Origin: CALBPI01 sp038524795 | GTDB lineage: Bacteria > Pseudomonadota > Gammaproteobacteria > Steroidobacterales > Woeseiaceae | Assembly: GCA_038524795.1 (NCBI GenBank) | Contig: JBCBIJ010000004.1 | Location: 186,001 to 250,000 of the forward strand | Direction of reading: 5' to 3' | Length of the DNA stretch: 64,000 nt | Shown: positions 34,342 to 42,370 of the stretch, one piece after another | Position numbering within the stretch: the stretch's first letter is position 1 | How the letters are laid out: each line of letters begins with the position of its first letter | Made by a program: the position numbers and the translations under genes | The notes under the pieces: generated by a model | Database searches by the model: none | Told to the model about the DNA's origin: nothing | The model's input: only the letters and a program-made list of their open reading frames with translations

Positions 34342-36594
34342 ATGGGTAGCAACGCATTGAAATTCCTGGCCGCAGCGGTAGCCGCAGCGTCACTCGTTAT
34401 GAGTGGCTCAGCGCTCGCCGAGGGCGAGCCGAAATCCAACCAGTTCTGGTGGCCCGAACGCGTCGACTTGAGTCCGCTGCGTGACCACGACGCAACGTCG
34501 AATGCCTACGGCGCTGACTTTGACTACGCAGAAGAATTCCGAACGCTCGACATCGAGGCCGTGAAGGCCGACATCAACGCCATTCTCACCGACTCGCAGG
34601 ACTGGTGGCCTGCCGACTGGGGCAACTACGGCCCGTTCTTCATTCGCATGGCCTGGCACAGTGCTGGCACCTACCGCATTGCCGACGGTCGCGGTGGCGC
34701 GGCGGGCGGTCAGTTGCGTTTTGAGCCCCTCAACAGCTGGCCCGACAACGCCAATCTCGACAAGGCGCGTCGCCTGCTCTGGCCGGTCAAGCAAAAATAC
34801 GGCCGTGCCCTCTCTTGGGCAGACCTCATGGTGCTCACCGGCAACGTCTCGCTCGAGAACATGGGCTTCAATACCTACGGTTTCGCGGGTGGCCGCGAAG
34901 ACGACTGGGAAGCGGACCTCGTTTACTGGGGACCCGAAAAAGAGTTCCTCGCCGACGAGCGCTACAGCGGCGACCGCAAGCTGGCCAAGCCTCTGGCTGC
35001 TGTCCAGATGGGCCTCATCTACGTGAACCCCGAAGGTCCCAACGGCAAGCCGGACCCGCTGCTCGCAGCCCAAGACATTCGCGAGACCTTTGGTCGCATG
35101 GCGATGAACGATGAGGAAACGGTTGCACTGATCGCGGGCGGCCACACGTTCGGTAAGGCACACGGCGCCGCCAAACCCGGCGACTGCATTGGTGTCGAGC
35201 CGGCTGGAGGCCCGCTCGAAGACCAGGGCATGGGCTGGAACAACCGCTGTGGATCAGGCAACGGTGCCGACACGATTACGAGTGGTTTCGAAGGCGCCTG
35301 GTCCGCCGCGCCGACGCGCTGGACCTCGCAGTACCTCGACAACCTTTACACCTATGAGTGGGTGCAGACGAAAAGCCCCGCTGGTGCCATTCAGTGGATT
35401 CCCAAGGATGGTGCGGCTTCGAACCTGGTGCCGGACGCGCACATCGACGGTAAGCGCAGCGCACCGATCATGTTCACGACGGACCTGTCGCTGAAATTTG
35501 ACCCGAGCTACCGCGAGATCTCGATGCGCTTTCGTGAAGACCCGAAGGCCTTCGAAGACGCGTTCGCCCGCGCCTGGTTCAAGCTTACGCACCGTGACAT
35601 GGGCCCGCGCTCGCGCTACATCGCAGTCGATCTGCCCGACGAAGAACTGCTCTGGCAGGACCCCGTTCCGGCTGTGAACCACGAACTGGTCGATGCCGAT
35701 GACATCGCCAAGCTCAAGGGCCGCATTCTCGACTCGGGCCTCTCGGTCTCTGAGCTCGTAAGCACAGCGTGGGCGTCTGCTTCAACCTTCCGCGGCACGG
35801 ACATGCGCGGTGGTGCCAACGGCGCACGCATCCGTCTCGAGCCGCAGCGCTCCTGGAGCGTGAACGACCCCGATACGCTCTACCGCACGCTGAACCGACT
35901 CGAACGCATTCAGGCGCGCTTCAACCGCGAGAGTGGTGACAGCAAGATTTCGATGGCTGACATCATCGTGCTCGCTGGTGCCGCGGCGATCGAGAAAGCG
36001 GCGGCCGATGGTGGCTACGACGTGGACGTGCCGTTCACGCCGGGTCGCACGGACGCAAGTCAGGCGCAGACCGACGTCGAGTCGTTTGACGTGCTCAAGC
36101 CGACGGCTGATGCGTTCCGGAACTACTACGGTGAGAACAACTACCGTTCGCCGACCGCCATGCTCGTCGAGAAGGCAGATCTGCTGACGCTGACGGTGCC
36201 CGAAATGACGGCACTGGTGGGTGGCCTGCGCTCGCTGGGCGCCAATGCCAACGGCAGCAAGAGCGGTGTGTTCACGGACCGTGAGGGCACGCTCAATACG
36301 GACTTCTACGCGAACCTGCTCGATATGAGCACGAAGTGGGTCAAGTCGGAAACCCCGGGCCTTTATGAAGGTCGCGACCGCGCGACGGGCGACCTCAAGT
36401 TCACGGCGACGCCTGTGGACCTCGTGTTCGGTTCTCATGCGGAGCTGCGTTCGATCGCTGAGGTCTACGCGGCGACGGATGGTGACCTGCAGTTTGTGGG
36501 TGACTTTGTGGAGGCCTGGACCAAGGTCATGACGCTGGATCGCTTCGACCTCGACGGCGCGCCCGAAGCGCGCCAGGTCGCGCGCCTGGATTGA
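34342..36594 (+). CDS. katG: Exported bifunctional catalase-peroxidase
   Basis: 750 aa from MGSNALKFLAA, with GGGGG ~10 bases upstream; an ATG at 34294 would put the signal peptide internally. The signal peptide (AAAVAAASLVMSGSALAEG) makes this a periplasmic, KatP-like form. N-terminal active domain: distal R102-W105-H106 in RMAWHSAGTYR, proximal H268 in AGGHTFGKAHG. The Met-Tyr-Trp crosslink residues are all present (W105, Tyr in LIYVNPEGP, Met in FGRMAMND). The C-terminal inactive copy ends FVEAWTKVMTLDRFDL. It removes H2O2. A strong terminator follows. Confidence 0.95.
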   Translation: MGSNALKFLAAAVAAASLVMSGSALAEGEPKSNQFWWPERVDLSPLRDHDATSNAYGADFDYAEEFRTLDIEAVKADINAILTDSQDWWPADWGNYGPFFIRMAWHSAGTYRIADGRGGAAGGQLRFEPLNSWPDNANLDKARRLLWPVKQKYGRALSWADLMVLTGNVSLENMGFNTYGFAGGREDDWEADLVYWGPEKEFLADERYSGDRKLAKPLAAVQMGLIYVNPEGPNGKPDPLLAAQDIRETFGRMAMNDEETVALIAGGHTFGKAHGAAKPGDCIGVEPAGGPLEDQGMGWNNRCGSGNGADTITSGFEGAWSAAPTRWTSQYLDNLYTYEWVQTKSPAGAIQWIPKDGAASNLVPDAHIDGKRSAPIMFTTDLSLKFDPSYREISMRFREDPKAFEDAFARAWFKLTHRDMGPRSRYIAVDLPDEELLWQDPVPAVNHELVDADDIAKLKGRILDSGLSVSELVSTAWASASTFRGTDMRGGANGARIRLEPQRSWSVNDPDTLYRTLNRLERIQARFNRESGDSKISMADIIVLAGAAAIEKAAADGGYDVDVPFTPGRTDASQAQTDVESFDVLKPTADAFRNYYGENNYRSPTAMLVEKADLLTLTVPEMTALVGGLRSLGANANGSKSGVFTDREGTLNTDFYANLLDMSTKWVKSETPGLYEGRDRATGDLKFTATPVDLVFGSHAELRSIAEVYAATDGDLQFVGDFVEAWTKVMTLDRFDLDGAPEARQVARLD

Positions 36595-36615
36595 GTCCAG
36601 AGCGCGTCCGTTCGA

Positions 36616-36652
36616 AAGCGGCGTCCCGGGCAACCGGGGCGCCGCTTTTTTT
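36616..36652 (+). terminator. Strong intrinsic terminator after katG
   Basis: A 14-bp stem (36616-36629 with 36634-36647, one G-T pair), a GCAA tetraloop and a run of seven T follow, 22 bp past the katG stop. The T run merges with the stop codon of the convergent LysR gene, so it may work in both directions. Confidence 0.9.
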
Positions 36653-37562
36653 AGGTCACAAGATCCCAGTACGGCCGGTCTCCGAAACGCTCGCAGAGTA
36701 GTTCGACGAACAAACGGACTTTTGCCGAGAGGTGCCGGTGACGCGGGTACAACGCGGAGACTGCAAGCGGCACAGGTTCGTGGTCGCTGAGAATGCTGCG
36801 CAGCGTTCCCGCCTGCAGGGCATCGCCCACTATGAATGTTGGCAACAAGGTGATGCCTTGCGACGCCAATGCGGCGGACTTGAGCACCTCACCATTGTTT
36901 GACCAGAGTTTGCAGTCGATGGGCCAGGACTGCGCGCCCTTTGGGCCGGTCAGCCGCCACTGGCTTTGTACGCCCGAGTAGCCGTATTGCAGGCAGCGGT
37001 GCCGCTTGAGTTCTGCGGGCGACGCGGGCTCACCGGCCTGGTCGAGGTAGGCCGGGGAGGCCACGAGCACGCGCTTCGCGGTCACGATGTGCTGCTCGAT
37101 GAGGCTCGTCGAATAGGTCGGTTCCGCGATGCGCAACGTGAGATCGAATCCTTCCTCAATCGGGTCGATGAACCGGTCACTGAGCACGAGCTCGACGTGC
37201 ACATCGGGGTGCGCCGCCATAAACGCGCCGACAAGGGGCGCCAGGTGCTGCGTGCCGAAGCTCATGGGCGCGTTCATGCGCAAGCTGCCCGTGGGGCGCT
37301 CCTGCAGGTCGCGGACGGCTGCCGTGGCTTCATCGAGGTCATCAAGCAGCTGTCGGCTGCGCTCGTAAAAGGCGAGGCCCGTTTCTGTCGGCGTGACCTT
37401 GCGCGTGCTGCGGGTTAGTAGCTGCGCGCCCAGGTCATTCTCCAGGTTGATGACGGCCTTGTTCACCACGGACCGCGACACGCCCATGGCACGGGCCGCG
37501 GCCGCAAATCCCGAGTGCTCCACGACCTTGTTGAACGCTTGCATGCTGGCAAATCGGTCCAT
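36651..37562 (-). CDS. LysR family transcriptional regulator
   Basis: 303 aa. HTH: MQAFNKVVEHSGFAAAARAM then VSRSVVNKAVINLENDLGAQLL (~8-52), effector domain from LRMNAPMSFG to CERFGDRPYW; CrgA/DmlR-like subgroup. Divergent from pirin with a 124-bp gap containing a GAGACA/TGTCTC palindrome, so it probably controls the pirin and isochorismatase-fold genes. Its stop overlaps the T tract of the katG terminator. Confidence 0.9.
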   Translation of the reverse strand: MDRFASMQAFNKVVEHSGFAAAARAMGVSRSVVNKAVINLENDLGAQLLTRSTRKVTPTETGLAFYERSRQLLDDLDEATAAVRDLQERPTGSLRMNAPMSFGTQHLAPLVGAFMAAHPDVHVELVLSDRFIDPIEEGFDLTLRIAEPTYSTSLIEQHIVTAKRVLVASPAYLDQAGEPASPAELKRHRCLQYGYSGVQSQWRLTGPKGAQSWPIDCKLWSNNGEVLKSAALASQGITLLPTFIVGDALQAGTLRSILSDHEPVPLAVSALYPRHRHLSAKVRLFVELLCERFGDRPYWDLVT

Positions 37563-37594
37563 GGTGGGTCCTCAATTCAATTGTCGCCAATTTG

Positions 37595-37609
37595 GAGACA
37601 ATATGTCTC
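37595..37609. promoter_or_regulatory. Palindrome in the LysR-pirin gap
   Basis: GAGACA-ATA-TGTCTC is a perfect 6-bp-arm inverted repeat of LysR-box proportions (15 bp), 33 bp before the LysR start and 78 bp before pirin. It is likely the LysR binding site; this is inferred from position and symmetry. Confidence 0.55.
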
Positions 37610-37686
37610 TCATTTGACTAATTGTCTACCGATAGGGCGCCCCGGATAATTGCGCCATCACCTAATTGGAAACGGAGGACAGCACC

Positions 37687-38388
37687 ATGCTTGCCATTCG
37701 ACCTGCAGAAGAACGCGGTATCGCCAACTTTGGTTGGCTCGACAGCCGCCACACTTTTTCATTCGGCCACTACCACGACCCGCGCTTCATGGGCTTTGGT
37801 CCGCTGCGTGTGATCAACGAAGACCGCGTCAAGCCGTCACAGGGTTTCGGTACGCACGGGCACAGCGACATGGAGATCATCTCCTACGTGCTCGACGGTG
37901 CGCTGGAGCACAAAGACAGCCTGGGTACGGGTTCGATCATCCGCCCCGGTGACGTGCAACGCATGACCGCCGGCACGGGCGTGCGCCACAGCGAATTCAA
38001 CGCCTCGGACGAGGACCCCGTGCACTTCCTGCAAATCTGGATACTGCCCGAGAAGAACGGGCTTGAGCCCAGCTACGAGCAGAAGGCGTTCACGGCCGAA
38101 GACAAGCGCGGTCAGCTCCGCCTCGTCGGCTCGCGGGATGGTCGCGACGGCACGGTCACGATCCACCAGGACGTTGACCTTTACGCGTCGTTGCTCGATG
38201 ACGGCGAGTCCGTGAGCCACAGCTTTGCAGAAGGCCGCTACGGCTGGTTGCAGGTCGCGCGCGGCAGCGTGCGCCTCGACGGCAACGTGCTCGCCGCGGG
38301 CGATGGCGTCGCGCTCAAGGACGCAAGCTCGATCACGATCGATGGTGTCGATGATGCCGAGATCCTGTTGTTCGACATGGTGGCCTGA
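37687..38388 (+). CDS. Pirin family protein (bicupin)
   Basis: 233 aa from MLAIRPAEER, with GGAGG 8 bases before the ATG. N-terminal cupin with the pirin motif FSFGHYHDPRFMGFGPLRVIN and metal ligands in GFGTHGHSDMEIISYV (His, His, Glu) and GTGVRHSEFN. A second, degenerate cupin follows. Bacterial pirins (YhhW-type) can act as quercetinases or redox-related regulators. It is the first gene of a unit with the isochorismatase-fold hydrolase and is divergent from a LysR regulator. Confidence 0.9.
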   Translation: MLAIRPAEERGIANFGWLDSRHTFSFGHYHDPRFMGFGPLRVINEDRVKPSQGFGTHGHSDMEIISYVLDGALEHKDSLGTGSIIRPGDVQRMTAGTGVRHSEFNASDEDPVHFLQIWILPEKNGLEPSYEQKAFTAEDKRGQLRLVGSRDGRDGTVTIHQDVDLYASLLDDGESVSHSFAEGRYGWLQVARGSVRLDGNVLAAGDGVALKDASSITIDGVDDAEILLFDMVA

Positions 38389-38445
38389 CCACCGCTTCGC
38401 TTCACTTAAACGACTGCGGCCAGGCCGCACCTTAGGAGACCCCCC

Positions 38446-39123
38446 ATGACCAACAAACCTGAACTGCTGACACCTGAGAATTCGCAGATCATTTTCATTG
38501 ATCACCAACCGCAGATGGCCTTCGGCGTCCAGTCGATCGATCGTCAGGCGCTCAAGAACAATGTTGTGGCCCTCGCGAAAGCTGCCAAGCTCTACGACAT
38601 TCCCACGACGATTACGACCGTCGAGACGACGTCGTTCTCGGGCTACACCTACCCTGAGCTGCTGGGCGTATTCCCCGAAAAGGAAATCCTGGAACGCACT
38701 TCGATGAATTCCTGGGACGACCAGAAGGTTCGTGATGCGCTGGCCGCGAATGGCCGCAAGAAAGTCATCGTGTCCGGACTTTGGACCAGTGTCTGCAACA
38801 ACCTGTTTTCGTTCTCCGCGATGGCTGACGCGGGCTATGAGATCTACATGGTTGAGGATGCCTCAGGGGACGTGTCCAAGGCAGCGCAGGACTACGCTAT
38901 GCAGCGCATGATCCAGGCAGGTGTCGTTCCGATGACCACGGTACAGACCATGCTTGAATGGCAACGGGACTGGGCACGTCGCGATACCTACGATGGGCTT
39001 ATGGACATCATCAAAGAGCACTTTGGTGCCTACGGCATGGGCGTCGACTACGCCTACACGATGGTCCACAAGGCCGACGAGCGCGTCGAGCACGGTCCGA
39101 CCATCGACCCGGTCGCGGCCTAA
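38446..39123 (+). CDS. Isochorismatase-fold cysteine hydrolase (YcaC-like)
   Basis: 225 aa. Catalytic Asp in IIFIDHQPQMAFG, and nucleophile Cys in VSGLWTSVCNNLFS following the conserved cis-peptide region. YcaC/nicotinamidase-like hydrolases of ~210-225 aa share FIDHQPQM and the long C-terminal tail seen here. Reaction unknown; likely hydrolysis of an amide. It follows pirin by 57 bp and is followed by a hairpin terminator, so the pair forms one unit. Confidence 0.87.
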   Translation: MTNKPELLTPENSQIIFIDHQPQMAFGVQSIDRQALKNNVVALAKAAKLYDIPTTITTVETTSFSGYTYPELLGVFPEKEILERTSMNSWDDQKVRDALAANGRKKVIVSGLWTSVCNNLFSFSAMADAGYEIYMVEDASGDVSKAAQDYAMQRMIQAGVVPMTTVQTMLEWQRDWARRDTYDGLMDIIKEHFGAYGMGVDYAYTMVHKADERVEHGPTIDPVAA

Positions 39124-39136
39124 GGCCGCATCGGAT

Positions 39137-39174
39137 CGCGCGGTAGTTCTCCCCCCTCGACCGCGCGGTCTTTT
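39137..39174 (+). terminator. Terminator after the isochorismatase-fold gene
   Basis: CGCGCGGT (39137-39144) pairs perfectly with ACCGCGCG (39160-39167) around a 15-base loop, followed by GTCTTTT, 13 bp after the stop codon. Confidence 0.65.
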
Positions 39175-39244
39175 GGCAGTGGCGGGCGCATCTCCCCTCT
39201 ATGCGCTCGCCACGCCCCCCCCTTTTCCATGACGGTGACACACG

Positions 39245-40501
39245 ATGTTGCGTTCGCGCCCGTTACAGTGCTGGTTGGCAGGTCTCGCGCTCGCGTTGTC
39301 AAACTCGGGTGTCGCCGAGACTGCGTCTGACGACTGGTCGTTCGACCTGGCGCTGCGCGAGCGCGCCACGCTGCTGACGGCCATCGAGTACGACGCCAAC
39401 GATCCCGCCGAGGGCGCGTTCTTCACGCAACGCATCACCCTGACGGCAGCCGGTCCTGTGACCGAACGCGTTAGCGCCACGCTGTCGCTCGTCAGCGCGC
39501 TTCAGGAAGGCTCGGAACCGAGTCCCATTGAGCGCAATAACCTCGATATCCAGCAGGGCTTCTTCGATGTCCGTTTCGACGATCTGACGCTGCGCGTCGG
39601 TCGCCAGGAGCTCTGGCTGGGCTCGCAACGTCTCGTTGCCACACGCGACGGCACCAACGTGCGCCGGACGTTCGATGGCGTGCGCGCCTTTGGACAGGTT
39701 GGCGACTGGCGCTGGGACGCCTTCGGTATGAACCTCGTCGAGGTTGAGCCCAACGGCGTGTTCAACGACTCGCGCGATTCGGGTCGCGAGCTTGCGGGGG
39801 TCTACGTCACCGGGCCCGTGCGCGGCACGTCACTCGATCTCTATTACCTCTACGCCGGTTTCGATGTCCGTACCGAAGTGATCGGCACGGCCGATCAGCG
39901 CCGCCACAGCCTGGGCTTTCGCGCCTTTGGTTCTCGCAATGCCTGGTACTGGAATTGGGAAGGCATCTATCAGTTTGGCGACCACGGTGACGCCGATATC
40001 GACGCCTGGACGTTGGCCACCAATACGGGGCGTAAGTTCGCGGGCGCGTGGTCGCCGGAGGTGATGCTGTCGATCAACGTCGCCTCGGGCGACAGTGACC
40101 CCAACGACAACACGCTTGGGACCTTCAACGCGTTGTATCCGCGCGGCGACTACTTCTCCGCCGCGGCAATCCTCGGGCCCGCGAACTTCTACAACGTGCA
40201 CCCCTATCTTCGACTCGCCCCCTCGGAGTCGTTGTCGCTGCAGTTCGATGTGAACCTGTTCTGGCGGCTCGAAACAGAGGACGGCGTCTACGGCCCGCCG
40301 GGCAATCTCATTCGTGCGCCCGGCGGCTCCAATGCGCGATTCGTCAGCAGTGCCGCCTCGCTGTCCGCGGCGTGGGCGCCGCGGGAACGGCTCGCGTTCG
40401 GCATGTCGCTGACGCACAACCGGCCGGAGCGTTTCCTCCAGGAAACGGGTCCGGCCGACATCATCAATTTCGTTGAATTCACCTTTGACCTGCGGTTCTG
40501 A
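39245..40501 (+). CDS. Outer-membrane porin, alginate-export (AlgE-like) family
   Basis: 418 aa. Signal peptide (CWLAGLALALSNSGVAE). The mature protein is a beta barrel with alternating hydrophobic strands and the family motif RVGRQELWLGSQRLVATRDGTN (residues ~118-139), ending in FVEFTFDLRF with terminal Phe. AlgE-like porins pass anionic polymers or small organic molecules. The next genes encode two amidohydrolases and an MFS transporter, so here it more likely imports or exports their substrate than alginate; no alginate genes are nearby. Confidence 0.82.
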   Translation: MLRSRPLQCWLAGLALALSNSGVAETASDDWSFDLALRERATLLTAIEYDANDPAEGAFFTQRITLTAAGPVTERVSATLSLVSALQEGSEPSPIERNNLDIQQGFFDVRFDDLTLRVGRQELWLGSQRLVATRDGTNVRRTFDGVRAFGQVGDWRWDAFGMNLVEVEPNGVFNDSRDSGRELAGVYVTGPVRGTSLDLYYLYAGFDVRTEVIGTADQRRHSLGFRAFGSRNAWYWNWEGIYQFGDHGDADIDAWTLATNTGRKFAGAWSPEVMLSINVASGDSDPNDNTLGTFNALYPRGDYFSAAAILGPANFYNVHPYLRLAPSESLSLQFDVNLFWRLETEDGVYGPPGNLIRAPGGSNARFVSSAASLSAAWAPRERLAFGMSLTHNRPERFLQETGPADIINFVEFTFDLRF

Positions 40502-40522
40502 GTGACCGCGCGGGAGACCGAT

Positions 40523-42370
40523 ATGAGCACCAAACACGCATCGTCGAACGGGCTGTCCCGGCGACACTTCATGGCGGCCACGGGCGCGCTCGCCGGCGCG
40601 TCGATGTTCGGCACGGCGTCGGCCGCAGAAGACGCCACGCTGGTGCTGACGGATGCCAACATCATCACGCAGGACCCGACGCAACCCGAAGCCAGCGCCA
40701 TCGCGTTGCGCAACGGTGTGGTTCAGGCCGTGGGCAGTGAACGCCAGGTACGTGCTTACATCGGCCGTGACACGGACGTGATTTCGCTGGGCGGTCGCAC
40801 GGTGATCCCGGGGCTCAACGACAGCCACATGCATCCGACGCGCGCCGGACGTTTCTACGGGCTCGAATTGCGCTGGGATGGCCTGCCGACGCTCGAGGCG
40901 GGGCTCAACCGGGTTCGCGAAACTGCGAAGAATACGCCCGAGGGCCAGTGGGTGCGGGTCATCGGCGGCTGGTCGCCGTTCCAGTTTGCAGAACGCCGTA
41001 TGCCCACGCCGGCCGAACTCACGAAGGCGGCACCTGACACGCCCGTGTACGTCCTGTTCCTCTACAGCCAGGGCTTCCTCAACAAGGCGGCCGTCGATGT
41101 ACTCGGCCTGACGCCCGGTATGCCGACACCGCCCGGTACGGCTTACGAATTCACGCCCGACGGTGGCGCGGTCATTCACGCGAAGCCGAACCCGGACCTG
41201 CTCTACGGCACGATCGGTGCGTTGCCGCCCATGACTGCCGCACAACAGGCCGTTTCGACGAAGCACTTCTACGCAGAGCTCAACCGCTTTGGCTTGACGA
41301 GTGTTGTCGATGCGGGCGGCGGCGGGCACCACTTTCCCGAGGATTACCGCGGGTCCGAGGCGCTCGCGCTGGCCGGTGAACTGCCGATACGTATTTCGAA
41401 GTATCTGTTCCCGCAGGCCAAGGGCCGCGAGCTCGAAGAGTTCCAGCAGTGGACGGCCGACTGGCAGGTGAACGTGAACCGCGCCGAAGCGCTCATGAAT
41501 GCTTACGTCGTTCGCGGCGGCGGTGAGTTTCTCGCCTGGGCTGCGGGTGACTACGAGAACTTCCTCGATGACCGCCCTGACATCACCACGCGACCTCGCT
41601 GGCGCGAGCAGTTGCTCGGAGTCACGCGACACCTCCTGGCAAATCGCTGGCCGCTGCGTATCCATGCGACCTACGACGAAAGCATCAACCATATTCTCGA
41701 TGTGTTCGAGGCCGCTCACGCGCAGGAAGTGGCCGAAGGCCGGCTCGGCTTCGGCGGCATTCGCTTCGCCATCGACCATGGCGAAACGCTGCAGCGTCCT
41801 ACGCTCGCGCGCATTAAGGCCCTCGGCGGCGGCATGGCGATGCAAGCGCGCATGGCCTATGCGGGCGAGTACTTCCTGGAGCGTTACGGCGAGGCCGTCA
41901 CGCGACGGGCACCGCCGCTGCGCGACGTTGTCGACGCCGGTCTGCCGTTGGGGCTTGGTTCCGACGCGACCCGCGTGGCGAGCTACAACCCTTGGCTGAC
42001 GCTGTACTGGGCGACGACGGGGCGCAGCATCGGTGGCACGTTGTTGCACGGACCCGAGCAACAGTTGAGTCGTCGCCAGGCACTATTCCAGCACACAGTG
42101 GGCTCGGCCTGGATCAGCCAGGAAGAGGTGCTCAAGGGTCGCCTCAAGCCCGGCCAATTCGCTGACCTCGCCGTGCTCAATGCACCGTACCTGGAGGTCG
42201 ATGACGAAGACCTGCGCACGATCGAAAGCGAGCTCACGGTCACCGGTGGCCGCATCGTGCATGCGAGCGGCGACTTCGCGTCGCGCGCCCCGGGCTTGCC
42301 CAAGATCGAGCCGGCCTGGTCACCGGTCGCCGAGTACGGCGGCTTTTACCGTGCGGGAGGTGCGTCATGA
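40523..42370 (+). CDS. Tat-exported amidohydrolase family 3 protein (YtcJ-like)
   Basis: 615 aa from MSTKHASSNG (GGGAG 8 bases before the ATG). Tat signal SRRHFMAATG then ALAGASMFGTASAAE. Amidohydrolase-3 domain with the metal motif IPGLNDSHMHPTRAG, FAERRMPTPAEL, RIHATYDESINHIL, FAIDHGETLQRP and GLGSDATRVASYNPW. A zinc-dependent hydrolase of a C-N bond, exported folded. It overlaps the next, paralogous gene by ATGA. The substrate is not known; the pair plus porin and MFS suggests uptake or detoxification of an organic amide. Confidence 0.85.
   Translation: MSTKHASSNGLSRRHFMAATGALAGASMFGTASAAEDATLVLTDANIITQDPTQPEASAIALRNGVVQAVGSERQVRAYIGRDTDVISLGGRTVIPGLNDSHMHPTRAGRFYGLELRWDGLPTLEAGLNRVRETAKNTPEGQWVRVIGGWSPFQFAERRMPTPAELTKAAPDTPVYVLFLYSQGFLNKAAVDVLGLTPGMPTPPGTAYEFTPDGGAVIHAKPNPDLLYGTIGALPPMTAAQQAVSTKHFYAELNRFGLTSVVDAGGGGHHFPEDYRGSEALALAGELPIRISKYLFPQAKGRELEEFQQWTADWQVNVNRAEALMNAYVVRGGGEFLAWAAGDYENFLDDRPDITTRPRWREQLLGVTRHLLANRWPLRIHATYDESINHILDVFEAAHAQEVAEGRLGFGGIRFAIDHGETLQRPTLARIKALGGGMAMQARMAYAGEYFLERYGEAVTRRAPPLRDVVDAGLPLGLGSDATRVASYNPWLTLYWATTGRSIGGTLLHGPEQQLSRRQALFQHTVGSAWISQEEVLKGRLKPGQFADLAVLNAPYLEVDDEDLRTIESELTVTGGRIVHASGDFASRAPGLPKIEPAWSPVAEYGGFYRAGGAS

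Noticed and set aside
39245..40501. Reading the porin as true alginate export
   Set aside because: No alginate synthesis genes are present; the neighbours are amidohydrolases and a transporter, so only the family name is used.
39830..42061. A 743-codon antisense open frame over the porin and amidohydrolase genes
   Set aside because: It spans two well-defined sense genes, is Arg/Val-rich and shows no motif, start signal or family pattern.
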